Part shown: positions 9,890 through 20,732 of the stretch, one piece after another
Layout of the letters: each line of letters starts with the position of its first letter
Numbering within the stretch: the stretch's first letter is position 1
Notes under the pieces: generated by a model
Seen by the model: only the letters and a program-made list of their open reading frames with translations
The model's database searches: none
What the model was told of the DNA's origin: nothing
Position numbers and translations under genes: made by a program
Assembly: GCA_038257155.1 (NCBI GenBank)
Contig: JBBSJP010000003.1
Location: 124,001-188,000 of the forward strand
Direction: 5' to 3'
DNA: 64,000 bases
Origin: JANJTY01 sp038257155
Lineage (GTDB): Bacteria > Pseudomonadota > Gammaproteobacteria > Xanthomonadales > Xanthomonadaceae

Positions 9890-10861
9890 TCAGGGGCGAC
9901 GCGCCAGCTCCGCCTCGTCGCGCGCCTTCGGCATCAGGTCGGCCTTGCTCACGCCCAGCGCCATCAGCAGCGGGCAGGAGAAGAAGATTGACGACAGGGT
10001 ACCGATCACGATGCCGATGATCAGCGCGACCGAGAAGCCCTGCAGGGTCGGGCCACCGAACAGGAACAGCGCAACCACGGTAAGCAAGGTGGTCAGGGAC
10101 GTCATGATGGTGCGCGACAGGGTGGTATTGACGGCGCGATTGAGCACATCCACGGTGTCGCCCTTGCGGGTGCTGCGGAACAGTTCGCGTACCCGGTCGA
10201 AGATCACGATCTTGTCGTTAACCGAGTATCCGTCGACCGCCAGGATGGCTGCCAGTACGGTCAGGTCGAAGTCCATGCCGGTGATCGAGAAGAAGCCCAG
10301 CACGATGATGACGTCGTGCAGTTCGCCGGCGATGGTGGCCAGGGCGAAACGCCACTCGAAGCGCATCGCAATGTAGATCATGATGCCGCTCAGCACCACC
10401 AGAACGGCGACGATACCGTTGTAGGCCAGCTCTTCGCCGACTTGCGGTCCGACGAACTCGCTGCGCTTCACTTCTACCGACCCGCCTATTCCGTCAAGTG
10501 CCTCGAGCACCTGCTGGCCGACGCGGGCGTTGCGGTCATCCAGACTGGTCTCGACCGTGCTCGACTCATCCTCGGCGGAGTGTTCCGGCGCGAGGCGAAT
10601 CGACATGTTGGTCGACGAGAAGCGCTGCACTACTGCGCCGCCAAAACCGGCTGTCTCCAGCGCGTCGCCCACCGCACCCTGCTCGACGGCATCGGCAAAC
10701 TCGACTTCCACCAGGGTGCCTCCGGTGAAGTCCAGGCCCAGATTCAGGCCCTTGGTGAAAATCGAGCCGAGCGAGACCACGACCAGGATGAGCGCCGTCG
10801 CCAGGGTGAAGCGGCGCAGCGCCATGAAGTTGACATTGGCATTGGGATTGAAGAATTCCAT
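9890..10861 (-). CDS. secF: Protein translocase subunit SecF
   Basis: 323 residues. N-terminal membrane segment near 18-36, then GLNLGLDFTGGTLVEVEF, the SecF/SecD signature, a periplasmic domain, and five further membrane segments containing AILAVDGYSVNDKIVIFDRVREL and NTTLSRTIMTSLTTLL. SecF forms a complex with SecD and YajC that uses the proton motive force to help complete Sec-dependent export. It lies 18 bases downstream of secD in the same operon, and a terminator follows. Confidence 0.97.
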   Translation of the reverse strand: MEFFNPNANVNFMALRRFTLATALILVVVSLGSIFTKGLNLGLDFTGGTLVEVEFADAVEQGAVGDALETAGFGGAVVQRFSSTNMSIRLAPEHSAEDESSTVETSLDDRNARVGQQVLEALDGIGGSVEVKRSEFVGPQVGEELAYNGIVAVLVVLSGIMIYIAMRFEWRFALATIAGELHDVIIVLGFFSITGMDFDLTVLAAILAVDGYSVNDKIVIFDRVRELFRSTRKGDTVDVLNRAVNTTLSRTIMTSLTTLLTVVALFLFGGPTLQGFSVALIIGIVIGTLSSIFFSCPLLMALGVSKADLMPKARDEAELARRP

Positions 10862-10879
10862 GATCTAGCGCTCCAATCC

Positions 10880-12757
10880 TTAAACCGAAACCGACTTGAT
10901 CTTGCGGCCACCGCCGTAGATCAGGGAAGACAAGGCACTGCTGACGGTCACCGAGGTGAACATCGAGGTCAGCACACCGACTCCCAGCACCATGGCGAAG
11001 CCGCGCACCGGACCCGAGCCGAAGCTGAAAAGTGCCAGGGCGGCAATCAGCTTGGCGACGTTGGAATCGAGAATGACCACCCAGGCCCGCTCATAACCCG
11101 CCTTGATGCTGGCGATGGGTGTGTTGCCCGCACGCAGTTCCTCGCGGATGCGTTCGCAGATCAGTACGTTGCCGTCAACCGCCATACCCAGGGTCAGCAC
11201 CACACCTGCAATGCCCGGCATGGTCAGGGTCGCGCCGATCACGCTGAGAATCGCGGTGAGGAGCAGCAGGTTGGTGAACAGTGCGACCACGGAGATCACG
11301 CCAAAAAGCTTGTAGTAGACGATCATCAATACGCAGACCAGCAGGAAGCCAAGCTGGATCGCCAGCTTGCCCGCGTCGATATTCTGCTGACCCAGGGAAG
11401 GACCGATGACGCGCTCCTCGACGATATCGATCGGCGCAGCCAGCGCTCCCGCGCGAAGCAGCAGGGCCAACTCCGATGCATAGCTGGCACTCTCCAGACC
11501 AGTGGTCTGAAAGCGCTTGCCGAACACGCCTTGCGTGGTAGCGACGCTGATGACCCGCTCGGCAATGCGGACGGTCTTCACTTCCACGCCATCTTCGATG
11601 CGGGTCTCGGGGATGCGTTCGATGAACACGACGGCCATCTGGTTGCCGACGTTGTCCTGGGTGTGCTCCAGCATGCGCTGCGCGCCAATGCTGTCGAGCA
11701 CCACATCAACTTTCGGCTGCCCACTCTCCGAGTCATAACCCGAGCGCGCGTCGATCATCTGGTCGCCGGTCACGATCACGCGACGCGACAGCAGGATCGG
11801 CACCGGGCGTCCATCCACACCGGTTTGATCGCGGTAATAGATGCGCGCACCGGGCGGTACGCGGCCGCTCTGCAGTGCCTCGTAGGCATTGCCATCTACC
11901 ACCGCGCGGTATTCAAGCGTGGCCGTGGCGCCGAGGACAATCTTGGCTTGAGCGGTGTCCTGCACACCTGGCAACTGCACCACGATGCGGCTCTCGCCCT
12001 GTCGCTGGATCACCGGCTCGGCCACACCAAGCTCGTTGACGCGGTTGCGCAGGGTGCCAATGTTCTGCTCGATCGCGTTGTCGATGATCGAACGCAACTC
12101 GGTCTCGCGGATGCGGCCGATCAGGACGAACGAATCGCCGGACGGGCCTTCCTCAAGCTGCAGCTCGGGCAGCTCGCGAGCGATCAGGCTGGCGGCGCGA
12201 CTGCGATCCTCGGCACTGCCCAATGTCGCGGTGATGTTGTTGCTGGCATCCCGTTCAACGCCGCTGTAACGCACGCCCTCACGCCGCAGCACCGAGCGGA
12301 TGTCGTCGGTGTAGCCATTGCTGCGTTTCTCCAGCGCGGCGCGCTGGTCGACTTCCATCAGAAAGTGTACGCCGCCCTGCAGATCGAGACCCAGCACCAG
12401 CGGGGTTCCACGCAGCGCTGTGAGCCAGTCGGGCACGGTCGAGGCGAGGTTCAGCGCCACCGTGTAATCGCGACCGAGTTCCTTGCGCAGCAGGTCAGCC
12501 GCTTCCAGCTGTACCTTCTGGGTCTCAAGCCGCACGACCAGACTGGTGCCTTCCTGCGCCATGCGCTTGATCGACACCTCGGCAGTTTCCAGTATCCCTT
12601 GCACCCGCTCGGTGAGAGCAGTGTCGACAACGCTGCCGCGATTGGCCGATATCTGTACTGCGGCATCCTGCGGGTACAGGTTCGGCAATGCGTAAAGCAG
12701 GCCGAACAGCACCACCATCAGGACGAGGGCGTATTTCCAGCGGGGAAATTCAAGCAT
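10880..12757 (-). CDS. secD: Protein translocase subunit SecD
   Basis: 625 residues. A single N-terminal membrane segment (YALVLMVVLFGLLYALPNLY), then a large periplasmic region with LVLGLDLQGGVHFLMEVD (P1 domain entry) and a C-terminal half with the RND-like segments including GMAVDGNVLICERIREELR. Length matches the family. It pairs with SecF in the SecDF-YajC complex. It lies between yajC and secF on the minus strand with no other gene inserted. Confidence 0.97.
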   Translation of the reverse strand: MLEFPRWKYALVLMVVLFGLLYALPNLYPQDAAVQISANRGSVVDTALTERVQGILETAEVSIKRMAQEGTSLVVRLETQKVQLEAADLLRKELGRDYTVALNLASTVPDWLTALRGTPLVLGLDLQGGVHFLMEVDQRAALEKRSNGYTDDIRSVLRREGVRYSGVERDASNNITATLGSAEDRSRAASLIARELPELQLEEGPSGDSFVLIGRIRETELRSIIDNAIEQNIGTLRNRVNELGVAEPVIQRQGESRIVVQLPGVQDTAQAKIVLGATATLEYRAVVDGNAYEALQSGRVPPGARIYYRDQTGVDGRPVPILLSRRVIVTGDQMIDARSGYDSESGQPKVDVVLDSIGAQRMLEHTQDNVGNQMAVVFIERIPETRIEDGVEVKTVRIAERVISVATTQGVFGKRFQTTGLESASYASELALLLRAGALAAPIDIVEERVIGPSLGQQNIDAGKLAIQLGFLLVCVLMIVYYKLFGVISVVALFTNLLLLTAILSVIGATLTMPGIAGVVLTLGMAVDGNVLICERIREELRAGNTPIASIKAGYERAWVVILDSNVAKLIAALALFSFGSGPVRGFAMVLGVGVLTSMFTSVTVSSALSSLIYGGGRKIKSVSV

Positions 12758-12816
12758 GGCAAGGGGTTCCCGGACACACCGAGGCGGCGGCCCGAAGCTG
12801 AGAGATCAGGAAGGGT

Positions 12817-13143
12817 TCAAATCGCTTTCAGGGTGCCCTTGGGCAACACTGCAACGATGGCGTGGCGCTGGAACTTGAGCTTGACGCCGTCGGAGACCTC
12901 GACATTGACGAAGCCTTCGCTCAGGTCGTCGACACGCCCGAGAATGCCGCCCTGGGTGACCACTTCATCGCCCTTGGCAAGCTTCGAGACCATCTCGCGA
13001 TGTTCCTTGGCGCGCTTCATCTGCGGCCGGATGATGAAGAACCAGAACACCAGGGCGAACACCGCCAGCATGATCAGCGGCGACCAGGGGTTCGGCTGCG
13101 CACCAGCCGCTTGCGCGAAAGCAGGGGAAATCAGGAAATCCAT
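12817..13143 (-). CDS. yajC: Preprotein translocase accessory subunit YajC
   Basis: 108 residues with one membrane segment (LIMLAVFALVFWFFIIRPQ) followed by the conserved KRAKEHREMVSKLAKGDEVV and GGILGRVDDL. This is the small partner of SecDF. It is first in the yajC-secD-secF run. The gene normally found just upstream in related bacteria, tgt, is absent: the next gene, ppk1, is divergent, so the promoter should lie in the 255-base gap at 13144-13398. Confidence 0.95.
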   Translation of the reverse strand: MDFLISPAFAQAAGAQPNPWSPLIMLAVFALVFWFFIIRPQMKRAKEHREMVSKLAKGDEVVTQGGILGRVDDLSEGFVNVEVSDGVKLKFQRHAIVAVLPKGTLKAI

Positions 13144-13398
13144 GGGCTTAAAGACTCACAAGTTCGAAGACGTAATGACGCGAGAGGCCGTCAATGACCG
13201 GTAAGTATGCCATGCCCGCCGATATGGCGCATGCGGACAAGGCGATACGGAGACCTCGGAAACCGGCGAGAAATGCCGGATTCCACTGTCCCCTGCCCGA
13301 GTGATGTGGGCGAACCGGGCGCGATTCAACCGCGCGCCTGCAATTCATCAGCGGCGTGACGCTACGTCTGTCATCGAGCTTCCGGTAACCTTGACAGG

Positions 13399-15486
13399 AT
13401 GGACACTCCCTTGCCGGAACCCCAATACGTGGATCTGTCGGATCCCAGCCACTACATCAATCGCGAGCTGTCGCAGCTCGAGTTCAATTTCCGCGTGCTG
13501 GCGCAAGCCATGGACGCGCGCATTCCGCTGCTCGAACGCCTGCGCTATCTGTGCATCAGCTGCACCAATCTGGATGAGTTCTTCGAGATCCGCGTCGCGG
13601 CAATCCGTCACCAGCAGGACTACGGCGGCGCACCGGCAGCCGATGGCCTCTCGGCAAGCCAGGCGCTGAAGCGCATCTACGAACGCGCCGAGCAGCTGGT
13701 CGAGGCGCAGTACGAATACTGGAATGCGGTGCTGCGGCCGGAGCTGGCTGCCTCCGGGATCCGCTTCCTGACCCGTGACCACTGGAATGCCCGGCAGAAG
13801 CGCTGGCTGCGCGACCACTTCCAGGAGGAAATCCTTCCGGTCCTGTCCCCGCTCGGACTCGACCCGGCGCACCCGTTTCCGCGAATTCTAAACAAGAGCC
13901 TCAATATCGCCGTGGTGCTGCATGGGAAGGACGCCTTTGGTCGCCCCAGCCATCTCGCCCTGGTTCGGGCTCCGCGTTCGCTGCCGCGCGTCATCCAACT
14001 GCCCGCCGAGATCTCCGGCGGTCCGCACGACTTCGTGCTGCTTTCAGCGGTGCTGTCGGCTTTTGTCGACGACCTGTTCCCCGGCATGGAGGTGCGTGGC
14101 GCCTATCAGTTCCGCGTCACGCGCAATTCGGAACTGTTCGTTGATGAGGAGGAAGTCGAAAACCTCGCCCATGCGCTGAAGGGCGAACTGGTCGGGCGCG
14201 GCTTTGCCCGCGCGGTGCGCCTGGAGATCGCCGAAAACTGTCCCAAGCCCATCCTGCGCACCTTGCTGCAGCATTTCGAACTCGGCGAAAACGCCACCTA
14301 CCGGATCTCCGGGCCGGTCAATCTCAACCGCATCATCGCGGTCTATGACCTGATCGACCGACCGGAATTCAAGTATCCGGCCTTCCAGCAACGCAATCCG
14401 ACCGGCTTTGACCTTGAAGCGCCTTTCGACTCGATCCGCGACGGCGATGTGCTGCTGCATCATCCTTTTGATTCCTTCACGCCGGTCCTGGACCTGATCA
14501 AGGCGGCCAGCGTCGATCCCGATGTGCTGGCCATCAAGCAGACCCTGTATCGCGCCGGACGCGACTCGCTGTTGGTCAACTACCTGATCGATGCCGCGCG
14601 CGTCGGCAAGGACGTTACCGTGGTGATCGAGCTGCGCGCGCGCTTCGACGAGGAGGCCAATATCCGCCTCGCCGATCGTCTGCAGGAGGCAGGCGTGCAG
14701 GTTGTTTACGGCGTGGTCGGCTACAAGACCCACGCCAAGATGCTGCTGATCGTGCGCCGCGAAGGCCGCCGCCTGCAACGCTACGTGCACCTGTCGACCG
14801 GCAACTACCACCCAGGCACGGCCAAGGCTTACACCGACGTCGGACTGATGACGGCCGACCCGGACATCTGTGCCGACGTGCATGCGGTCTTCCAGCAGAT
14901 GTCGGGGCGGGCGCCCGCCTTCAAACTGAAGCGACTGTTGCAGGCCCCCTTCACCCTGCACAAGGGTCTGCTGGAACGCATCAGGCGTGAGGCAAAGCAT
15001 GCCGCTGCCGGGCGGCCGGCGCGCATCATCGCGAAAATGAATGCGCTGACCGAGCCCATGGTCATTTCTGCGCTGTACGAAGCGTCCCGCGCAGGCGTCA
15101 GAATAGATCTGATCGTACGCGGCGCCTGCTGCCTGCGGCCAGGAGTTGCCGGGGTCTCGGAGAACATCCGGGTACGTTCGGTGATCGGCCGCTTCCTGGA
15201 GCATAGCCGCGTCTACTGGTTCGCCAATGACGATACGCCCGAATTGTTCTGCTCCAGCGCTGACTGGATGGAACGAAACCTGCTGCGGCGCATTGAAACC
15301 TGCTTCCCGATTCTGGAGCCTGAGCTCGCGGCTCGCGTTTATCAGGAAGAACTGGAAACCTACCTGGCCGACAACCTGCAGGCCTGGAACCTGGACGCCG
15401 ACGGGCAGTACCAGCGGATTCAGCCGGGCAGCGACGAAATGCCGCACTCGGCGCAGGACTTCCTGCTGGCTCGCCTCTGCCAGTGA
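13399..15486 (+). CDS. ppk1: Polyphosphate kinase 1
   Basis: 695 residues, normal for the family. It makes polyphosphate from ATP reversibly. Visible: N-terminal domain with YINRELSQLEFNFRVL; HHPFDSFTPVLDLI; the phospholipase-D-like HxK site in YKTHAKMLLI (H near 445, predicted to be the phosphorylated histidine); VHLSTGNYHPGTAKAYTDVG; and a C-terminal HxK-like region. It lies 10 bases before ppx, its degradative partner, an arrangement widespread in proteobacteria. Confidence 0.96.
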   Translation: MDTPLPEPQYVDLSDPSHYINRELSQLEFNFRVLAQAMDARIPLLERLRYLCISCTNLDEFFEIRVAAIRHQQDYGGAPAADGLSASQALKRIYERAEQLVEAQYEYWNAVLRPELAASGIRFLTRDHWNARQKRWLRDHFQEEILPVLSPLGLDPAHPFPRILNKSLNIAVVLHGKDAFGRPSHLALVRAPRSLPRVIQLPAEISGGPHDFVLLSAVLSAFVDDLFPGMEVRGAYQFRVTRNSELFVDEEEVENLAHALKGELVGRGFARAVRLEIAENCPKPILRTLLQHFELGENATYRISGPVNLNRIIAVYDLIDRPEFKYPAFQQRNPTGFDLEAPFDSIRDGDVLLHHPFDSFTPVLDLIKAASVDPDVLAIKQTLYRAGRDSLLVNYLIDAARVGKDVTVVIELRARFDEEANIRLADRLQEAGVQVVYGVVGYKTHAKMLLIVRREGRRLQRYVHLSTGNYHPGTAKAYTDVGLMTADPDICADVHAVFQQMSGRAPAFKLKRLLQAPFTLHKGLLERIRREAKHAAAGRPARIIAKMNALTEPMVISALYEASRAGVRIDLIVRGACCLRPGVAGVSENIRVRSVIGRFLEHSRVYWFANDDTPELFCSSADWMERNLLRRIETCFPILEPELAARVYQEELETYLADNLQAWNLDADGQYQRIQPGSDEMPHSAQDFLLARLCQ

Positions 15487-15496
15487 TTGATCGCTC

Positions 15497-17005
15497 ATGA
15501 AGCCACCGGCGATGGGCGAGAGCGAGCTGATGGCAGCCGTGGATCTCGGCTCGAACAGCTTTCACATGATCGTGGCGCGCTACGAGCTCGGCAGCCTGCG
15601 CATCATCGATCGGCACCGCGAAATGGTTCGCCTTGCAGCCGGCGTGGATAGCGAGGGCAATCTGACCGTTGAGGCTCGCGAGCGCGCGTTCGGCTGTCTC
15701 GAACGAATGGGGCAACGGCTGCGCAGCCTGCCGCATTATCGGGTACGCGCCGTCGCGACCAATGCGGTGCGACAGATGCGTGCTCCGGCCGCCTTCCTGC
15801 TGACGGCGGAAACCGCACTCGGCCATCCCATCGAAGTGGTTGCGGGCCGCGAGGAGGCTCGTCTGATCTACCTCGGCGTAGCCAACGGACTGCCGCCGCG
15901 CGACACCCAGCGCCTGGTCGTGGACATTGGCGGCGGCAGCACCGAGTTCATCATCGGACGCGGCTTTGAACCCCTCGAACGCGAAAGCCTGCAGGTCGGC
16001 TGTGTCGCTACCACACTGCGCTTCTTCGAGAACGGCAAGCTCAACGAGAAGCGCTGGAAGCAAGGGCTTACCGAGATTTCGGTCGAGCTGCAGCAGTTCG
16101 CTGCACCATTTCGCCAACTGGGCTGGGAAGAGGCAATCGGCTCTTCCGGCACCGCACGCACCATCGCGGCCCTGCTGTCCGAATTGCGCCTGCATCGTGG
16201 CGGAATTATCGCTGAAGGTCTGACCCAGTTGCGCGAACGACTGCTGTCATTCGGAAGCATTGATCGGATCGAACTGCCCGGGCTGAGCGAGGAACGGCGG
16301 CCGGTGTTTGCCGGTGGCGTGCTCGTGATGGAGTCGGTGTTCCGCGTGCTGGGCCTCACTGAAATGAAGGTTTGCGAGACCGCGATGCGTGAGGGCCTGC
16401 TCTACGACATGCTGGGGCGCGCCAGCGACCAGGACCCGCGCGACGCGTCGATCGCCGCACTCGCGGCGCGCTACGGGGTCGACGTGGAACAGGCCCTGCG
16501 CGTTGAAACCACTGCATTGCAACTGTTTGAGCAAGTGCGCAAAGCCTGGGCATTGACCGACACCGAACGTGACTGGCTGATCTGGGCTGCCCGGGTGCAC
16601 GAGCTCGGCCTGGCGATCGCCCACAGCCAGCATCACCAGCACGGCGCCTATGTGATCGAGAACGCCGACCTTGCCGGCTTCTCCCAGCAGGAACAGCAGG
16701 TCCTGGCGCTGATGGTGCGTGGCCAGCGCCGCAAGGTGTCCGAGCCAAAGCGCGACCTGCTTCCCGACCGCTTCCTGCTGCCCACCTTGCGCTGCACCCT
16801 GCTGCTGCGGCTGGCCATCCTGCTGCACCGCTCGCGCGACAATGAAGCGCTGCCGTCGGTCGAACTGCAGGCCGATGGGCACATGCTGCAGTTCACCCTT
16901 CCGACGCGCTGGCTGGATCGCCACGCACTGACTCGCACGGATCTGGAAACCGAGCGCGGCTACCTGGCCGCGGTAGACATACTGCTGTCGATCAAACGGA
17001 GCTGA
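15497..17005 (+). CDS. ppx: Exopolyphosphatase / pppGpp phosphohydrolase
   Basis: 502 residues of the Ppx/GppA family of the ASKHA fold. Motifs: phosphate loop 1 AVDLGSNSFHMIVAR at about 14-28, then VRAVATNAVRQ, and phosphate loop 2 VVDIGGGSTEFIIG at about 141-154. The C-terminal half has the HD-like helical region (ARVHELGLAIAHSQHHQHGAYVI). It removes terminal phosphate from polyphosphate, and family members also act on pppGpp. It forms an operon with ppk1. Its last 14 bases overlap the end of the convergent accD gene. Confidence 0.95.
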   Translation: MKPPAMGESELMAAVDLGSNSFHMIVARYELGSLRIIDRHREMVRLAAGVDSEGNLTVEARERAFGCLERMGQRLRSLPHYRVRAVATNAVRQMRAPAAFLLTAETALGHPIEVVAGREEARLIYLGVANGLPPRDTQRLVVDIGGGSTEFIIGRGFEPLERESLQVGCVATTLRFFENGKLNEKRWKQGLTEISVELQQFAAPFRQLGWEEAIGSSGTARTIAALLSELRLHRGGIIAEGLTQLRERLLSFGSIDRIELPGLSEERRPVFAGGVLVMESVFRVLGLTEMKVCETAMREGLLYDMLGRASDQDPRDASIAALAARYGVDVEQALRVETTALQLFEQVRKAWALTDTERDWLIWAARVHELGLAIAHSQHHQHGAYVIENADLAGFSQQEQQVLALMVRGQRRKVSEPKRDLLPDRFLLPTLRCTLLLRLAILLHRSRDNEALPSVELQADGHMLQFTLPTRWLDRHALTRTDLETERGYLAAVDILLSIKRS

Positions 17006-17882
17006 CTTCCTCGGCCTCAGGGTCGGGCGCCGGCAGCTTGCACAGCAGGGCGAGCAGCGAGGCCAGGGACTGACGCATCTGCCGACGATCCACGATCACG
17101 TCGATTGCTCCGTGCTGCAACAGGAACTCCGAGCGCTGGAATCCATCCGGCAGGGTTTCGCGCACGGTCTGCTCGATGACGCGCGGGCCAGCAAAACCGA
17201 TCAAGGCAAAGGGTTCTGCAATATTGAGATCACCCAGCATGCCAAGGCTGGCAGACACGCCGCCGGTGGTCGGATGAGTCAGCACCGAGATGTAGGGAAC
17301 GCCAGCCTCCCGCATGCGCGCGATGGCAGCCGATGTCTTGGCCATCTGCATCAGCGAGAACAGGCCTTCCTGCATGCGGGCCCCGCCGGTTGCGGCAAAA
17401 CAGACCAGCGGCGCGCGCTCAGCCAGGGCCAGCTCGGCGGCACGCGCGAATTTCTCGCCCACCACGGCACCCATCGATCCACCCATGAAGCGGAACTCGA
17501 AGGCAACCGCGACCAGGTCGCGACCACGCAGCAGTCCGCGCGCCGCCAGCAGCGCATCTTTCTCTCCGGTGTCTTTCTGCGAGGCCTTGATCCGATCGAC
17601 ATACTTCTTGCTGTCGCGAAAGCGCAGCGCATCGACCGGTTCCAGGTCTGCGAACAGTTCCTGCATGGATCCCGGGTCGAACAGGCCCTCCAGTCGCTGG
17701 CGCGCCCGGATCGGGCGATGGTGATTGCATTTCGGGCAGACCTCGAGGTTGCGCTCCAGCTCTGGCCGGTAAAGCACCGCGGCGCACATTTCGCACTTTT
17801 CCCACAGCCCCTCGGGCACCGCGCGCTTGTTGCCGCCCTGGGTGCGGATTCGGGACGGCATGAGTTTTTGCAGCCAGCTCAT
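16992..17882 (-). CDS. accD: Acetyl-CoA carboxylase carboxyltransferase subunit beta
   Basis: 296 residues, starting at MSWLQKLMPSRI (ATG 17882). The zinc ribbon cysteines are C30, C33, C49 and C52 (CEMC and CPKC), followed by the carboxyltransferase core with FMGGSMGAVVGEKFARA, LTHPTTGGVSASLGMLGD and the AGPRVIEQTVRETLPDGFQ motif. AccD with AccA transfers CO2 from biotin to acetyl-CoA in fatty acid synthesis. It lies downstream of trpA in the order usual for this group, after a 222-base repeat-containing gap, and tail-overlaps ppx. Confidence 0.97.
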   Translation of the reverse strand: MSWLQKLMPSRIRTQGGNKRAVPEGLWEKCEMCAAVLYRPELERNLEVCPKCNHHRPIRARQRLEGLFDPGSMQELFADLEPVDALRFRDSKKYVDRIKASQKDTGEKDALLAARGLLRGRDLVAVAFEFRFMGGSMGAVVGEKFARAAELALAERAPLVCFAATGGARMQEGLFSLMQMAKTSAAIARMREAGVPYISVLTHPTTGGVSASLGMLGDLNIAEPFALIGFAGPRVIEQTVRETLPDGFQRSEFLLQHGAIDVIVDRRQMRQSLASLLALLCKLPAPDPEAEEVSSV

Positions 17883-17950
17883 CGGGTGTTCCCAGCGCAA
17901 TGTTAAGGGTGAAAGTGTAGCGCGTACGACGCCGAACGACTCCTCAACCC

Positions 17951-18088
17951 GTAGGGTGGGCCTTGGCCCACCAAAGGGTCACCCCATACGATGCACACCA
18001 ATGAGGCGGTGGGCCAAGGCCCACCCTACAAGAATTTGAGCTTGCGAGGCGAGCCGCAACCCCCTCCGTAGGTGGGCCTTGGCCCACC
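17951..18088. repeat. Three copies of a short palindromic GTAGGGTGGGCC.. repeat
   Basis: The unit of about 22 bases, centred on GGTGGGCCTTGGCCCACC, occurs at 17951-17972 (+), 18008-18029 (-) and 18068-18088 (+), all in the gap between trpA and accD. Each copy is nearly self-complementary. It resembles REP-like intergenic repeats common in this bacterial order. Confidence 0.8.
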
Positions 18089-18104
18089 GATGCCACGCCC
18101 CAAG

Positions 18105-18898
18105 CTACGCCAGGGCGGCGCGGATTGGCGCGATGAATGCAGTGGCTCTGGCGACAGCGTCTTCCAGGCCGGTGGATTCGGCCAGGTGCTGAACCAGGGC
18201 GCTGCCGATCACCACGCCATCGGCGTACTCGGCGACCGCAGCGGCCGATGCGGCATCCTTGATGCCGAAACCCACCGCAACGGGCAGCGGCAGGGAGCGC
18301 CTCATGCCCTCGACCCGCTCTCGAATGCCTGCAACGTCGAGACTGTTGGCACCGGTCACGCCGGCAAACGACACGTAGTACAGGTAGCCGCGTGCCTGCT
18401 GGCCCATCAAGGCCAGTCGTTCGGCCGTTGTCGTCGGCGCCGCCAGTGCGATCCGATGCACCCCGCGCGCAGCCAGTACTGTATCGATCGCTTCGGCCTC
18501 TTCCGGCGGGCAATCGACCAGCAACACGCCATCGACGCCCGCCGATGCGGCCTCATCGGCAAAGCGCTCCAGCCCGAACATCTCCACCGGATTCAGGTAA
18601 CCCATCAGCACAACGGGCGTGGTGGAATCCCGCTCGCGAAAGGCGCGCACGCAGGCCAGCACCCAGGCAAGTCCAGCCCTGCGCTGCAAGGCGCGCTCGC
18701 TTGACTGCTGGATCACCGGGCCATCGGCCATCGGATCCGAGAACGGCACGCCCAGCTCGATGACGTCTGCGCCCGCTGCGGCCAAAGCATGCATCACGGG
18801 CACCGTCGATTCGAGCGAGGGATCTCCCGCAGTGAAAAACGGAATCAGCGCGCTGCGGCGTGCTTCCTTGAGCGCCTTGAAACGGGTATCGATGCGGT

Positions 18899-18902
<4 letters not shown>
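18105..18902 (-). CDS. trpA: Tryptophan synthase alpha subunit
   Basis: 265 residues. Catalytic Glu49 and Asp60 are seen in VIELGVPFSDPMADG, which matches the E. coli numbering. It cleaves indole-3-glycerol phosphate to indole, which is channelled to TrpB. Start is GTG at 18902, overlapping the trpB stop by GTGA, so it is translationally coupled to trpB. Confidence 0.97.
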
Positions 18903-20096
<1,194 letters not shown>

Positions 20097-20119
<23 letters not shown>

Positions 20120-20732
20120 GTCTCACCTCGTCAACAAACTGTTGCATGCGCGCCGCGTCCTTGACGCCTGGCGCACTCTCGATTCCGCTGGATACATCGA
20201 CCGCAAACGGCGCCAGCCGGCGCACGGCCTCGCCCACATTCTCGGCAACCAGGCCGCCGGCCAGCAGCAGGGGGCGATGGCAATCGGACGGCCAGCGCGA
20301 CCAGTCGAAGCCCTTGCCTGAACCGCCGGGCTCGCCCAGCGCGTGGCTGTCGAGCACGAAGCCCGCTGCCGAAGGGTAACGCGACACGAAGCCGGGCGCA
20401 TCGTCCTGCGCCGCCATCGGTACCGCCTTCAGGTACGAAGCGCCGAAGCTGCGACATTCGCCCTCGTCTTCCTGACCGTGGAACTGCAACAGATCGGGCC
20501 TTACGCGCTGCAGTATTGCGCGTACCTGCGTGATGTCGTTGTCCATGACCAGGGCGACAATGCTGACAAACGGCGGCACCTTCGAACGTAGTCGCTGGGC
20601 CTGTTCCAGGGTAAGTCGACGCGGACTGCGCTCGGCGAATATCAGTCCGATCGCGTCCACACCCATGGCCACGGCTGCTGCGATGTCGCTTTCGCGAGTC
20701 ATGCCGCAGAACTTGATGCGGGTGCGCCTCAC
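20097..20732 (-). CDS. trpF: Phosphoribosylanthranilate isomerase
   Basis: 211 residues. The active-site cysteine is in RIKFCGMTRESDI near the N-terminus, then LLQFHGQE, and the phosphate-binding LLAGGLVAENV and VDVSSGIESAPGVKD motifs. It is the third step of tryptophan synthesis. The GTG at 20732 overlaps the truA stop (GTGA) and has GAGGTG upstream, so it is preferred over the upstream in-frame start at 20759. Confidence 0.96.

Noticed and set aside
10316..13204. 962-codon open frame on the plus strand
   Set aside because: Exactly antisense to secD/secF; its protein is His/Gln/Arg-rich with no motif, a typical mirror frame of GC-rich genes.
14044..15498. 484-codon minus-strand open frame
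   Set aside because: Antisense to ppk1, which has clear catalytic motifs.
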